Positions 40,641-49,787 of a stretch of DNA of 64,000 nucleotides are shown piece by piece (the stretch's first letter is position 1; the number at the start of each line of letters is the position of its first letter). The translations under genes and the position numbers were made by a program. Below the pieces are notes generated by a model, which was given only the letters and a program-made list of their open reading frames with translations, did no database searches and was not told where the DNA came from. Origin of the DNA: Lachnospiraceae bacterium. Its GTDB lineage: Bacteria > Bacillota > Clostridia > Lachnospirales > Lachnospiraceae. The stretch covers positions 1 through 64,000 of the forward strand of contig JAETRD010000006.1 in the NCBI GenBank assembly GCA_021770345.1. The letters are read 5' to 3'.

Positions 40641-42821
40641 ATGAGTGATGCGAGCGTATACGAAGAGCCATTGGTGTTTGGGCTTGACATCGGTACCCGG
40701 AATGTGGTGGGGACCGTTGGATATCGGACGGAAGATGAATTTATCGTTGTGGCGCAGTACATAAAGGAGCACGAGACAAGGGCGATGCTGGACGGGCAGA
40801 TTCACGATATCGGCCGTGTCGGAAGGACGATTGCAAAGGTGAAGGCGGCGCTTGAAGATCAGATCGGGGTGCCGCTCACCGATGTGTGTATCGCGGCGGC
40901 AGGCCGTGTGTTAAAGACGGTCACGACGACGGTCACATATGATTATCAGGAGGAGACCGTGGTGACGGGCGAGGATATCCACACGCTGGATCTGCTCGGC
41001 ATAGAGAAAGCGCAGGATATTCTGCGGGAAATGAACGACACAAAGTACAAGTTTTACTGTGTCGGCTATTCCGTCGTGAAATATTTTCTGAATGACGAAC
41101 CGTTTTCCAACCTGGAATCCCACAAGGCCGAACGCATCGGGGAGGATGTGATTGTCACCTTCCTGCCGGAGGACGTCGTGGACGGGCTCTATGCGGCGGT
41201 CGGCATGGCGGGACTCTCCGTGGCGAATATGACCCTCGAGCCGATCGCGGCGATTAACGTGGCAATCCCGGAAAATTTCCGGCTGTTAAATATCGCGCTC
41301 GTGGACATCGGAGCGGGAACATCCGATATTTCGGTGACAAGGGACGGCAGCATCATTGCGTACGGCATGATTCCGCTGGCCGGAGATGAGATCACGGAGC
41401 TGATTGTACAGAATTATCTGGTGGATTTCAAGACCGCGGAGTACATCAAGCTTGCAAGCGGCATCGACCAGGAGGTCGTCTACCGGGATATCATGCTGAT
41501 CGAGCACCGGATAAAGTCGGAGGAGGTCTGGGCGCTCACCGAGCCTGTGGTGGACAGAATGACGACCGAGGTCGCCGCAAAGATTATGGAGCTAAACGGG
41601 GATAAGAGCGTGAGTGCGACGTTCGTGGTCGGCGGCGGCGGGAAAATTCACGGATATACCGAGATGCTTGCGGAGAAGCTCGGACTGCCGCAGGAGCGCG
41701 TGGCGCTGCGCGGCGAGGAGGTTTTGCAGGAGGTGACGTTCCTGCAGCAGGAGATTAAAAAGGATCCGCTGCTTGTGACGCCGATCGGGATCTGCCTGAA
41801 TTATTATGACCAGCGCAACAGCTTTATTATGGTGCGGTTTAACGGGGAGCGCATCAAGCTGTATGACAACAACCGCCTGACGATTGTGGATGCGGCGCTG
41901 CAGGCGGGGTTCCCGAATGAAGAGTTATTCCCGAAGCGCGGGAGGGAGCTGCAGTTTACCGTGAACGGCGTGGCGCGCATTGTGCGCGGGGAAGCGGGAG
42001 AGTCGGCGGAAGTCTACATGAACGACAGGCTCGTAAATATCAATACACGGCTCGAGCCGAACTGCGATATTGTTATCGAGTCGTCCACCCAGGGAGCGCC
42101 GGCATCCTGTACGCTTGAGCAGCTTGACGAGTACACCTCCGCGGATGTGACCTTTGTGGTAAACGGCCGTATCGTGCGCTGTCCGAAATTCCTTGAGGTA
42201 AACGGAAGTCTTGAACTCCCGTCTTATCAGATAAAGGAAGGGGACCAGATTGAGACGAGAAGCTTTTACACGGTGGGTCAGCTGGCGGAATTTATGGACG
42301 TGGAAGTGGATATGGAGTATGAGATTCTCGTGAACAACCGCACGGCGGGCATGGACACGCTGCTCTACGAAAATTTTTCGCTGGACTGGACGATACTTTC
42401 CTACGGTGCCGCGGAGGAACCGCGGCAGCTGCCCGTTTCCGGGGCGGATACGGAGGAAACGGCAGAGATATCGGCGGATACGGAACCGGCGGACGAAGGC
42501 GCGGCGGCAGAGGAAGCTCTGCCCGGGGATGCAGGGACGCCGGAAGAGGAAATGCGCCGTACACTGCCGGTGCGGTCTGCGGAACATGAGACGCCGGCGA
42601 GAGAGCCGGGGATTTCCATACTGGTGTACGTCAATCATGAGCCGGTGCGCCTGACCGGAAAGATGAGCTATATTTTTGTGGACGTGTTTGATTTTTATGA
42701 GTTTGATCTGAAAGCCGCGAACGGAAGGGCGGTTGTCACACTGCTGAACGGAAAACAGGCGCAGTTTTCGGAGATATTGCAGACGGGAGATCAGATCGAG
42801 CTGGGCTGGCGCGAACTGTAA
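40641..42821 (+). CDS. FtsA-like actin-fold ATPase with long beta-grasp-like C-terminal tail
   Basis: This 726-residue protein has an N-terminal actin/FtsA-type ATPase (about 10-380): FGLDIGTRNVVGTVGY (phosphate 1), an SHS2-like insertion near 90-170, ALVDIGAGTSDISVTRDG (phosphate 2) and FVVGGGGKIHGYTEMLAEKL (adenosine). Unlike FtsA (about 420 residues), it continues for some 330 residues. Three segments there (about 395-475, 485-590 and 655-726) look like short beta-grasp domains, for example MVRFNGERIKLYDNN, DVTFVVNGRIVRC and ISILVYVNHEPVRL. A low-complexity Glu/Ala linker lies near 595-650. There is no FtsA C-terminal amphipathic helix. It may be a division- or cell-shape-related ATPase. 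coaE lies 18 bases upstream. Confidence 0.82.
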   Translation: MSDASVYEEPLVFGLDIGTRNVVGTVGYRTEDEFIVVAQYIKEHETRAMLDGQIHDIGRVGRTIAKVKAALEDQIGVPLTDVCIAAAGRVLKTVTTTVTYDYQEETVVTGEDIHTLDLLGIEKAQDILREMNDTKYKFYCVGYSVVKYFLNDEPFSNLESHKAERIGEDVIVTFLPEDVVDGLYAAVGMAGLSVANMTLEPIAAINVAIPENFRLLNIALVDIGAGTSDISVTRDGSIIAYGMIPLAGDEITELIVQNYLVDFKTAEYIKLASGIDQEVVYRDIMLIEHRIKSEEVWALTEPVVDRMTTEVAAKIMELNGDKSVSATFVVGGGGKIHGYTEMLAEKLGLPQERVALRGEEVLQEVTFLQQEIKKDPLLVTPIGICLNYYDQRNSFIMVRFNGERIKLYDNNRLTIVDAALQAGFPNEELFPKRGRELQFTVNGVARIVRGEAGESAEVYMNDRLVNINTRLEPNCDIVIESSTQGAPASCTLEQLDEYTSADVTFVVNGRIVRCPKFLEVNGSLELPSYQIKEGDQIETRSFYTVGQLAEFMDVEVDMEYEILVNNRTAGMDTLLYENFSLDWTILSYGAAEEPRQLPVSGADTEETAEISADTEPADEGAAAEEALPGDAGTPEEEMRRTLPVRSAEHETPAREPGISILVYVNHEPVRLTGKMSYIFVDVFDFYEFDLKAANGRAVVTLLNGKQAQFSEILQTGDQIELGWREL

Positions 42822-42875
42822 GACGGCAGCTTTTGGGTATCATGAAGAAATAAAAAGATAGAGAGAAAAGATAAG

Positions 42876-43673
42876 ATGGAATTGTGCAGTATTGCAAGCG
42901 GAAGCAGCGGAAATTGTATCTGTGTGGGGTCGGACGACTGCCACCTGCTGATTGATGCGGGAATCAGCGGCAGACGGATTGAGGAAGGGCTGCATCAGCT
43001 GGATTTGAAATGTGAGGAATTAAAAGGAATTTTAGTCACCCATGAGCATATCGACCATATCGCGGGGCTCGGCGTGCTGGCACGGCGGTACGGACTGCCG
43101 ATTTACGCGACGGCGGGTACCGCGGACGCCATTCTGCGGACGAAGTCGCTGGGAAAAGTGGACGAGACGCTTTTTCGGGTGGTGGAACCGGATGTGGATT
43201 TTGTCGTCGGAGACCTGACGGTGGAGCCGATCGCAATCTCCCATGATGCGGCGGAACCGGTGGCTTACCGCATTCGTCACGGGGAAAAGTCGGCGGCCGT
43301 GATCACGGATCTGGGGACTTATGACGACGGGCTTGTCGCAAAGCTGCAGGATTTGGACGTGCTGCTTTTAGAGGCGAACCACGATGTGAATATGCTGCAG
43401 GTGGGCCCGTATCCCTATCCGCTCAAGCAGAGGATTTTAGGGGACAGGGGCCATCTGTCAAACGAGCGCTCGGGCCACCTGCTGGGAAAGGTGCTCCACG
43501 ACGGGTTTAAGGCCGCCGTTCTCGGGCATCTGAGCAAGGAAAATAATTATGCAAAGCTGGCCTACGAGACGGTGCGGCTTGAGATCTTAAACGGGGACAA
43601 TCCGTATCGGGGGGATGATTTCCCGGTCTATGTGGCGAAGCGCGATATGCCGTCGGAGCGGATCTGTTTTTGA
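42876..43673 (+). CDS. YycJ/WalJ-type metallo-beta-lactamase-fold hydrolase
   Basis: This 265-residue protein starts MELCSIASGSSGNCI, a hallmark of the YycJ/WalJ subfamily. The metal motif THEHIDHIAG (HxHxDH) is near residue 50, with DAGISGRRIEEGL before it and ITDLGTYDD, LLEANHDVNML and LGHLSKENN after it. YycJ-type enzymes are proposed to be DNA exonucleases linked to WalRK envelope control; here no WalRK is seen. The gene follows the FtsA-like gene by 54 bases and precedes the ACT-domain gene by 25. Confidence 0.88.
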   Translation: MELCSIASGSSGNCICVGSDDCHLLIDAGISGRRIEEGLHQLDLKCEELKGILVTHEHIDHIAGLGVLARRYGLPIYATAGTADAILRTKSLGKVDETLFRVVEPDVDFVVGDLTVEPIAISHDAAEPVAYRIRHGEKSAAVITDLGTYDDGLVAKLQDLDVLLLEANHDVNMLQVGPYPYPLKQRILGDRGHLSNERSGHLLGKVLHDGFKAAVLGHLSKENNYAKLAYETVRLEILNGDNPYRGDDFPVYVAKRDMPSERICF

Positions 43674-43698
43674 GAGAAGAATTTGTGGAGGAATCAGT

Positions 43699-43983
43699 AT
43701 GGAAAGAGTGTCAGATAAGGTGATTATTACGGTAGTTGGCAAAGATACGGTGGGGATTATTGCAAAGGTATGCGGTTATCTTTCGGAGCATACGGTGAAT
43801 ATTCTTGATATTTCCCAGACGATCGTGTCGGGATTTTTTAACATGATGATGATTGTGGATATGAAGGACGCGGACCGGGCATTCCACGAGTGTCAGAAGG
43901 ATTTGGAGGCACTCGGGGAGAAAATCGGCGTTTCCATCAAATGCCAGCGCGAGGAAATTTTTGAGAAAATGCACCGGATTTAG
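43699..43983 (+). CDS. ACT-domain protein (UPF0237 type)
   Basis: This 94-residue protein starts at ATG 43699 with GGAGGAATCAGT upstream. Its one ACT domain reads [20 protein letters not shown], then [18 protein letters not shown] and MMMIVDM. ACT domains bind amino acids and regulate enzymes; the UPF0237 group is nearly always next to the UPF0210 gene, as here with 20 bases between. The two probably act together, perhaps with the ACT domain as a ligand-sensing partner. Confidence 0.93.
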   Translation: MERVSDKVIITVVGKDTVGIIAKVCGYLSEHTVNILDISQTIVSGFFNMMMIVDMKDADRAFHECQKDLEALGEKIGVSIKCQREEIFEKMHRI

Positions 43984-44003
43984 CAGAAAGGAACGGAAAT
44001 GCC

Positions 44004-45368
44004 ATGATAAATATAGGGGAAGTAACCGAGACCAACAAGATGGTGGAACAGGAGAACCTCGATGTGCGCACCATCACGATCGGAATCAGCCTTCTGGAGT
44101 GTATTGATTCCGATTTGCAGCGGTTAAACGACAACATATACAGGCGCATTACCACCGTGGCTAAAGATCTGGCCGAGGTGGGGAAGAAGATTGAAAGCGA
44201 GTACGGGATTCCGATTGTAAACAAGCGGATTTCGGTGACGCCGATTGCGCTCGTGGGCGGCGCGGCGTGTAAGAGCCCGGAGGATTTCGCGACGATTGCG
44301 GACACGCTGGACGCGGCGGCCGAGGCGGTGGGCGCCGATCTGATCGGCGGGTATTCCGCGCTGGTCAGTAAGGGCATGACAAAGGCGGACGAGATGCTGC
44401 TGCGCTCGATCCCTATGGCGCTCTGCCGGACAAAGCGGGTCTGCAGCTCCGCGAATCTTGCATCTACAAAAACCGGCATTAATATGGATGCGGTCCGCCT
44501 GATGGGGGAGATTCTGCTCGAGGTCGCGGAACAGTCGAAGGACCGGGATTCCGTGGACTGTATGAAGCTGGTCGTATTCTGCAACGCGCCGGATGACAAC
44601 CCGTTTATGGCCGGAGCATTTCACGGCGTGACGGAAGCGGATGCCGTCATCAATGTGGGAGTCAGCGGTCCGGGAGTCGTAAAGACGGCGCTTGAGGCGG
44701 TGCGCGGGGAAAATTTCGAGGTGCTGTGCGAGACGATAAAGAAGACTGCGTTTAAGGTGACGCGCGTGGGACAGCTTGTGGCGCAGGAGGCGTCAAGACT
44801 GCTCGGCATCCCGTTTGGCATTGTGGATCTGTCGCTGGCACCGACGCCTGCGGTGGGGGATTCCGTCGCGGATATCCTCTGTGAGATCGGTCTGGAGTAT
44901 GCCGGTGCGCCCGGGACGACGGCTGCGCTTGCGATGTTAAATGATCAGGTGAAGAAAGGCGGCGTTATGGCTTCCTCCTATGTGGGGGGCTTAAGCGGCG
45001 CGTTTATTCCGGTCAGTGAGGACCAGGGCATGATCGATGCGGTGCAGGCGGGAGCCATCACGCTGGAAAAGTTAGAGGCCATGACCTGTGTCTGTTCGGT
45101 GGGGCTTGACATGATTGCGATCCCGGGCGACACGAAGGCGTCCACGATTTCAGGTATGATCGCGGATGAGATGGCGCTTGGAATGGTGAATCAGAAGACG
45201 ACGGCGTGCCGTCTGATCCCGGTGATCGGAAAGGGTGTGGGCGATACGGTAGAGTTCGGCGGGCTGTTCGGATATGCGCCGATTATGCCGGTCAACCGGT
45301 TTTCCTGTGAAGATTTTATCAATCGGCAGGGAAGGATTCCGGCGCCGATTCACAGCTTCAAGAATTGA
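44004..45368 (+). CDS. UPF0210 (PFL-like) family protein
   Basis: This 454-residue protein is the usual partner of the ACT/UPF0237 gene. Signature stretches are [96 protein letters not shown] and [20 protein letters not shown]. The fold resembles pyruvate formate-lyase-like barrels, but no glycyl-radical motif is present. Its biochemical role is unknown. A terminator follows at 45385. Confidence 0.94.
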   Translation: MINIGEVTETNKMVEQENLDVRTITIGISLLECIDSDLQRLNDNIYRRITTVAKDLAEVGKKIESEYGIPIVNKRISVTPIALVGGAACKSPEDFATIADTLDAAAEAVGADLIGGYSALVSKGMTKADEMLLRSIPMALCRTKRVCSSANLASTKTGINMDAVRLMGEILLEVAEQSKDRDSVDCMKLVVFCNAPDDNPFMAGAFHGVTEADAVINVGVSGPGVVKTALEAVRGENFEVLCETIKKTAFKVTRVGQLVAQEASRLLGIPFGIVDLSLAPTPAVGDSVADILCEIGLEYAGAPGTTAALAMLNDQVKKGGVMASSYVGGLSGAFIPVSEDQGMIDAVQAGAITLEKLEAMTCVCSVGLDMIAIPGDTKASTISGMIADEMALGMVNQKTTACRLIPVIGKGVGDTVEFGGLFGYAPIMPVNRFSCEDFINRQGRIPAPIHSFKN

Positions 45369-45384
45369 GAATGGCAGGTACAGG

Positions 45385-45422
45385 CCGCCGCCGGGAGCGA
45401 AGGTTCCCTGCGGCGGTTTTTT
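45385..45422 (+). terminator. Terminator after UPF0210 gene
   Basis: CCGCCGC (45385-45391) pairs with GCGGCGG (45410-45416), with an inner GGGA/TTCCC helix. A run of six T follows at 45417-45422. This ends the coaE-to-UPF0210 cluster. Confidence 0.85.
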
Positions 45423-45482
45423 AAATAAGGACAGTTCGCCAGGCGGGTGATTTGTTGTCTGTAAAACGTGAGGGGGATAGCA

Positions 45483-46751
45483 ATGCGGAAGGCGATTTTG
45501 ATAAAAAATGCAGTGGAAACGCTGGGATTTTTCTCGGAGCAGATGGCGGAGCGCTTCCGGGAACTGGGCGTGGAGACATATTTTGTGGATTATGACAGGC
45601 TCGCCGAAACCGTCCACGGAATCCGTCGGTTTGCAGAGCCAGAGCATACGGTTCTGGTGACGTTTAACTTTATCGGACTGAGCGGGGAGGAAGTGTTTTT
45701 GGATGAGGCAGGCCGCACGCTGTGGGAGGTATGCGGCGTGCGGGTGTTTAATATTCTCGTGGATCACCCGATGTATTTTCATTCGAAACTTGTGAAGGAG
45801 CATCCGAATCTGTACCTTTTCTGTGTGGACAGAGCGCATGTGTCCTATCTGCGGCGTTTTTATCCGGAGTACGCGGCGGAATTTCTGCCGCTCGCCGGAA
45901 ACCGGCTGACTGTTCGGACGGAATGCCCGGCGGGAACGGAGACGGGGATACGGAATGCCGGCCGCGCGGCGGAATTTCCAACGGAATCGGAATTTTCGAT
46001 TCCGTTGGAGAGCGCGTACGGAATGCGGCCGTATGAGGTGGTATTTACCGCAAATTATGTGCCGCTCACTGTTTTTTCGGCGCGCATCCGGGCACAGGGA
46101 GCCGAGTATGAGGCTTTTTACCGCGGGATTCTGGAGGATTTACTGGAAAACCCGGCGCAGTCTGTGGATGCGGTGTTCGGGCGCCATATCACGGAGGAGC
46201 TCGGGAACCTGACGGGAGAGGAGCTGCGCGGGGCGATGGCCGGCTGCGCGTTTCTCGATATGTATGCGCGCTCCCTTCTGCGCGGGGAGATGGTGCGCGG
46301 GCTGCTTGAGGCCGGGATAAAAATTCATGTGTTCGGCGCGGACTGGGATAAGCTTCCTTTGGAAAGGCTTTCGGCCGGGAAGCGGGAGAATCTGATCTGG
46401 AACGGGAAAATGATAAACTCGTCGGAATGCGCCAGGGCGGTCGCGAACGCGCAGATTGCGTTAAACGTGCTGCCGTGGTTTCGGGACGGCGCCCATGACC
46501 GTATTTTTACCGCGATGCTGCAGAAAACGGCGGTGCTGACGGATGAGAGCCGTTTTCTGCGGGAAGAATTTGAGGACGGAGCGGAGATCGCATTTTACGC
46601 TCCGGGCGATACCGCTGCGGCGGCGGAGCGAATCCGGGAGCTGCTTGTGAATCCGGAGGAGACCGCGCAGATGGCGGAGCGGGGCAGGGCAAAGGCGGCG
46701 GAGTGCCATACCTGGGGAACGCGGGCCGAAACGCTTTTTTCCCGGATTTGA
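45483..46751 (+). CDS. CgeB-like glycosyltransferase
   Basis: This 422-residue protein starts at ATG 45483 after GAGGGGGATAGC. Its N-terminal half reads AILIKNAVETLGFFSEQMAE and VFNILVDHPMYFHSKL. Its C-terminal half has IHVFGADWDKLPLERL, ANAQIALNVLPWFRDGAHDR and TAMLQKTAVLTDESRFL, typical of the CgeB/Glyco_trans_1_2 family that modifies spore or surface glycans. A strong inverted repeat at 45977-46009 lies inside the gene and encodes FPTESEFSIPLE, a possible inserted loop. The gene stands alone between a terminator and the pur promoter. Substrate unknown. Confidence 0.82.
   Translation: MRKAILIKNAVETLGFFSEQMAERFRELGVETYFVDYDRLAETVHGIRRFAEPEHTVLVTFNFIGLSGEEVFLDEAGRTLWEVCGVRVFNILVDHPMYFHSKLVKEHPNLYLFCVDRAHVSYLRRFYPEYAAEFLPLAGNRLTVRTECPAGTETGIRNAGRAAEFPTESEFSIPLESAYGMRPYEVVFTANYVPLTVFSARIRAQGAEYEAFYRGILEDLLENPAQSVDAVFGRHITEELGNLTGEELRGAMAGCAFLDMYARSLLRGEMVRGLLEAGIKIHVFGADWDKLPLERLSAGKRENLIWNGKMINSSECARAVANAQIALNVLPWFRDGAHDRIFTAMLQKTAVLTDESRFLREEFEDGAEIAFYAPGDTAAAAERIRELLVNPEETAQMAERGRAKAAECHTWGTRAETLFSRI
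45977..46009. repeat. 13-bp inverted repeat inside glycosyltransferase gene
   Basis: TCCAACGGAATCG (45977-45989) pairs perfectly with CGATTCCGTTGGA (45997-46009) around a 7-base loop, in frame inside the coding region. Such intragenic palindromes can be small mobile inserts. The encoded residues lie near positions 166-176 and could form a surface loop. Confidence 0.75.
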
Positions 46752-46860
46752 GTCGTAGCGAAGCTCCGTGTGGGAGTTTGCGCGCAGTGTTTTGAGTAAA
46801 TATAAGTTTTGCTAATAAAATTAAGTAAATAAATTCATGATACTAATAACAGTGCCTTTG

Positions 46861-46889
46861 TTGTAAAATAAAAACCCGCATGGTATAGT
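46861..46889 (+). promoter_or_regulatory. Promoter of purO-purH operon
   Basis: TTGTAA (46861-46866), a 17-base spacer and TATAGT (46884-46889) lie 51 bases before purO in the AT-rich intergenic stretch 46752-46940. No PurR-type operator was recognised. Confidence 0.55.
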
Positions 46890-46940
46890 AAAAATCAATA
46901 ACAAAAGCAGTACCAACGGATTACAGGAGGGAGACAGAAC

Positions 46941-47648
46941 ATGGTGTCATTAAAACAGGAACTCGCGGGGAACGCATATCCGGGAAGAGGGATTGTCATC
47001 GGGAAATCGGCGGACGGCAGACATGCAGTGACTGCCTATTTTATTATGGGAAGAAGCGAAAACAGCCGCAACCGTGTGTTTGTGGAAGACGGCGAGGGAA
47101 TCCGCACGCAGGCGTTTGACCCTTCGAAAATGACGGACCCGAGTCTGGTGATTTATGCGCCGGTGCGCGTGCTTGGAAACAAGACCATTGTGACAAACGG
47201 GGACCAGACGGACACGATCTATGAACTGATGGACAGACAGCAGACATTTGAACAGGCGCTGCGCACGCGGGAGTTTGAACCGGATGCGCCGAATTACACA
47301 CCGCGGATTTCCGGTATCATGCATATCGAAAACGGCGGCTTCAATTACGCAATGTCCATCTTAAAGAGCAGCAGCGGAAACCCCGAAGCCTGCTGCCGCT
47401 ATACGTTTGCCTACGAGAATCCGCTGGCCGGCGAAGGGCGCTTCATCCACACCTATATGGGAGACGGCAATCCGCTTCCGAGCTTTGAAGGGGAGCCGAC
47501 CCGGGTTGACATCACAGGGGACATCGATGAGTTTACCGCTATGGTGTGGGAAAACCTGAACGGGGAAAACAAGATCTCTCTGTTTGTCCGGTACATCGAT
47601 ATTGAGACCGGGAAATACGAGACGCGCATTGTCAATAAAAACAAATAG
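46941..47648 (+). CDS. purO: IMP cyclohydrolase, PurO type
   Basis: This 235-residue enzyme closes FAICAR to IMP, the last step of purine synthesis. It matches the archaeal-type PurO fold rather than the cyclohydrolase half of PurH: LAGNAYPGRGIVIGKSADGR at the start, MGRSENSRNRVFV, NYTPRISGIM, SCR-like ACCRYTFAY and FIHTYMGDGNPLPSFEGEP. AGGAGGGAGACAGA precedes the ATG. The AICAR transformylase gene begins 18 bases after its stop, so one operon supplies both PurH activities as separate proteins. Confidence 0.92.
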   Translation: MVSLKQELAGNAYPGRGIVIGKSADGRHAVTAYFIMGRSENSRNRVFVEDGEGIRTQAFDPSKMTDPSLVIYAPVRVLGNKTIVTNGDQTDTIYELMDRQQTFEQALRTREFEPDAPNYTPRISGIMHIENGGFNYAMSILKSSSGNPEACCRYTFAYENPLAGEGRFIHTYMGDGNPLPSFEGEPTRVDITGDIDEFTAMVWENLNGENKISLFVRYIDIETGKYETRIVNKNK

Positions 47649-47666
47649 CAGGAAAGGAAACGTAGC

Positions 47667-48845
47667 ATGAAAGAACTGGAATTAAAATACGGCTGTAACC
47701 CGAATCAGAAACCGTCCCGCATCTATATGGAAGACGGGGAGCTTCCCATCCGAGTACTCTGCGGAAAACCGGGATATATCAATTTCCTGGACGCGTTTAA
47801 CGGCTGGCAGCTTGTGAGCGAGTTAAAGAGAGCCACCGGGCTTCCGGCGGCGGCGTCTTTCAAGCATGTGTCTCCGGCCGGCGCGGCGGTCGGTCTTCCG
47901 CTTGGCGAGGTGGAGCGGAAAATATACTGGGTGGACGATATGGACGTGGCGTTTACACCGCTTGCAAACGCTTATATCCGGGCGCGCGGCGCGGACCGCA
48001 TGTCGTCGTTCGGTGATTTTATCTCGCTGTCCGACGTCTGCGACAAAGAGACGGCGCTTGTCATCAAGAGGGAGGTTTCCGACGGCGTGATCGCGCCCGG
48101 CTACACGGACGAGGCGCTCGCGATTTTAAAGGCGAAAAAGAACGGCAATTACAATGTGATCGAGATTGACCCGTCCTATGTGCCGGCTCCGATTGAGCGC
48201 AAAGAAGTGTTCGGCATCACGTTTGAGCAGGGCAGAAATGAGCTGGTGATCGACGAGCAGTTCTTTGACAATCTTGTGACTGAAAACAAAGAACTCCCGG
48301 AGTCTGCGAAAAGGGATCTTGCGATTGCGATGATCACACTCAAATATACGCAGTCGAATTCCGTCTGCTATGTGAAGGGCGGACAGGCGATCGGCATCGG
48401 CGCCGGGCAGCAGTCGAGAATCCACTGTACGAGGCTGGCGGGACAGAAGGCCGACAACTGGTGGCTGCGCCAGTCCCCGCAGGTGCTCGGGCTTCCGTTT
48501 AAGGCGGATATCAAGCGTGCGGACCGCGACAATGCGATTGATCTCTACATCGGCGAGGACTATATGGATGTGCTGGCGGACGGCGCATGGGAAGCGATTT
48601 TTACCGAAAAGCCGGCGGTGTTTACCGCGGAGGAAAAGCGCGCATGGCTCGACAAAAACACCGGCGTTGCGCTGGGGTCGGATGCGTTTTTCCCGTTCGG
48701 CGACAATATTGAGCGGGCGCACAGAAGCGGCGTGTCCTATGTGGCGCAGCCGGGCGGCTCGATCCGGGACGACCATGTGATCGAGACCTGCAACAAATAC
48801 AATATGGCAATGGCGTTTACCGGAATCCGCCTGTTCCATCATTGA
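47667..48845 (+). CDS. purH: AICAR transformylase (stand-alone, PurH-type)
   Basis: This 392-residue protein matches only the C-terminal transformylase domain of bifunctional PurH. It transfers a formyl group from 10-formyl-THF to AICAR. Active-site marks are ASFKHVSPAGAAVG (Lys-His pair near residue 67), NSVCYVKGGQAIGIGAGQQS, RIHCTRLAGQKADNWWLRQ, and FPFGDNIERAHRSGVSYVAQ followed by PGGSIRDD. The cyclohydrolase domain is absent and its role is taken by PurO upstream. AGGAAAGGAAACG is the ribosome site. A 60-bp palindrome follows at 48881. Confidence 0.95.
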   Translation: MKELELKYGCNPNQKPSRIYMEDGELPIRVLCGKPGYINFLDAFNGWQLVSELKRATGLPAAASFKHVSPAGAAVGLPLGEVERKIYWVDDMDVAFTPLANAYIRARGADRMSSFGDFISLSDVCDKETALVIKREVSDGVIAPGYTDEALAILKAKKNGNYNVIEIDPSYVPAPIERKEVFGITFEQGRNELVIDEQFFDNLVTENKELPESAKRDLAIAMITLKYTQSNSVCYVKGGQAIGIGAGQQSRIHCTRLAGQKADNWWLRQSPQVLGLPFKADIKRADRDNAIDLYIGEDYMDVLADGAWEAIFTEKPAVFTAEEKRAWLDKNTGVALGSDAFFPFGDNIERAHRSGVSYVAQPGGSIRDDHVIETCNKYNMAMAFTGIRLFHH

Positions 48846-48880
48846 CGGGGAACAGCGGGGATTTTGCTGATATGAAAAGG

Positions 48881-48940
48881 CGGCAGCCGCATTGACGCAG
48901 CTATTACAGGCCTGTAATAGCTGCGTCAATGCGGCTGCCG
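48881..48940. repeat. 60-bp perfect palindrome between convergent genes
   Basis: Two 30-base arms with no loop are perfectly complementary. The arm at 48881-48910 begins CGGCAGCCGCATTGACG and ends CTATTACAGG. The palindrome lies between purH and the convergent GntR gene. On the reverse strand it is followed by CCTTTT, so it may act as a terminator for the GntR transcript. Its length and perfection are unusual. Confidence 0.9.
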
Positions 48941-48965
48941 TCTTAATGTACCTGGATAGGGAAGC

Positions 48966-49697
48966 TCAGACGGGTTTTCTTACCGCATTGTCATAAAAAC
49001 GGAAATAATCCGGGCGGTGCCGGGACTGTGTATATTCAAACATCACGCCGTCACTGTTGTAGGTCTGACTGCTGATGACTGCCATACAATTATAATCCTC
49101 GGCGTTCAGCTTCAGGTATTTTTCATCAATCTGTGTTATTTTTTCTACAGTCATAATTCGTTTGCTGTTTACAATTGTCATGTGCAGCGTATGTTCCAGA
49201 TAATCATAAATGGAATTTTCGGCAATTTCTGCAGAAAGGCCGGGAACCGCTTCTTTTAAAAAGTAATTATGGTTCAGAATCAGCGGGATACCGTCCAGAT
49301 AATGGAGACGCTGAATATAATAAATATCGGTTCCGACAGGAAAACCGGTGTGCAGCGACTGCGTTTCGCTGACCGCAAACTCGGTGAACAGAAGAACCTT
49401 TGTGAGAGGGCTGTGGCCGTTTCGCACGGAGGATTCCCGGAAAGTTTCGATTTCTCCGATGGTAAAGGCAGTCTGCGCCGCAGGCTGATAGATATTGCGG
49501 ACGCCCTTTCCCTGCATGGTCTGTACATAGCCGTCGGTTACCAGTCGGCTGACTGCCCGCCTGAGCGTATTGCGGGAGCAGTGATACGTTTGAATCAGTG
49601 TATTTTCCGAGGGCAAAAGTTCCTGGTAGGCGAAAACATCATTCTCAATTTTCTGTTTTAAGTCTTTGTAGATTGTTTCGTATATCGATTTCGGCAT
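48966..49697 (-). CDS. treR: GntR-family regulator (HutC/UTRA type), probable trehalose repressor
   Basis: This 243-residue protein has an N-terminal winged HTH: MPKSIYETIYKDLKQKIEND, PSENTLIQTYHCSRNTLRRA and VSRLVTDGYVQTMQGKG. The C-terminal UTRA effector domain (about 85-240) contains FPVGTDIYYIQRLHYLDGIP and a tail with SRHRPDYFRF. In Bacillus the TreR repressor has the same layout and binds trehalose-6-phosphate. The gene is divergent from the PTS gene, and three TGTTTAAACA repeats lie between them. The call is strong from the family plus this context. Confidence 0.9.
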   Translation of the reverse strand: MPKSIYETIYKDLKQKIENDVFAYQELLPSENTLIQTYHCSRNTLRRAVSRLVTDGYVQTMQGKGVRNIYQPAAQTAFTIGEIETFRESSVRNGHSPLTKVLLFTEFAVSETQSLHTGFPVGTDIYYIQRLHYLDGIPLILNHNYFLKEAVPGLSAEIAENSIYDYLEHTLHMTIVNSKRIMTVEKITQIDEKYLKLNAEDYNCMAVISSQTYNSDGVMFEYTQSRHRPDYFRFYDNAVRKPV

Positions 49698-49787
49698 TTC
49701 TGTTCACCTCTGATTAAGGAATAAAAGACGACGATAAAATTCTTATGGAACTATTATAAAAACGGAAATTTAAAATGTCAAATACCT

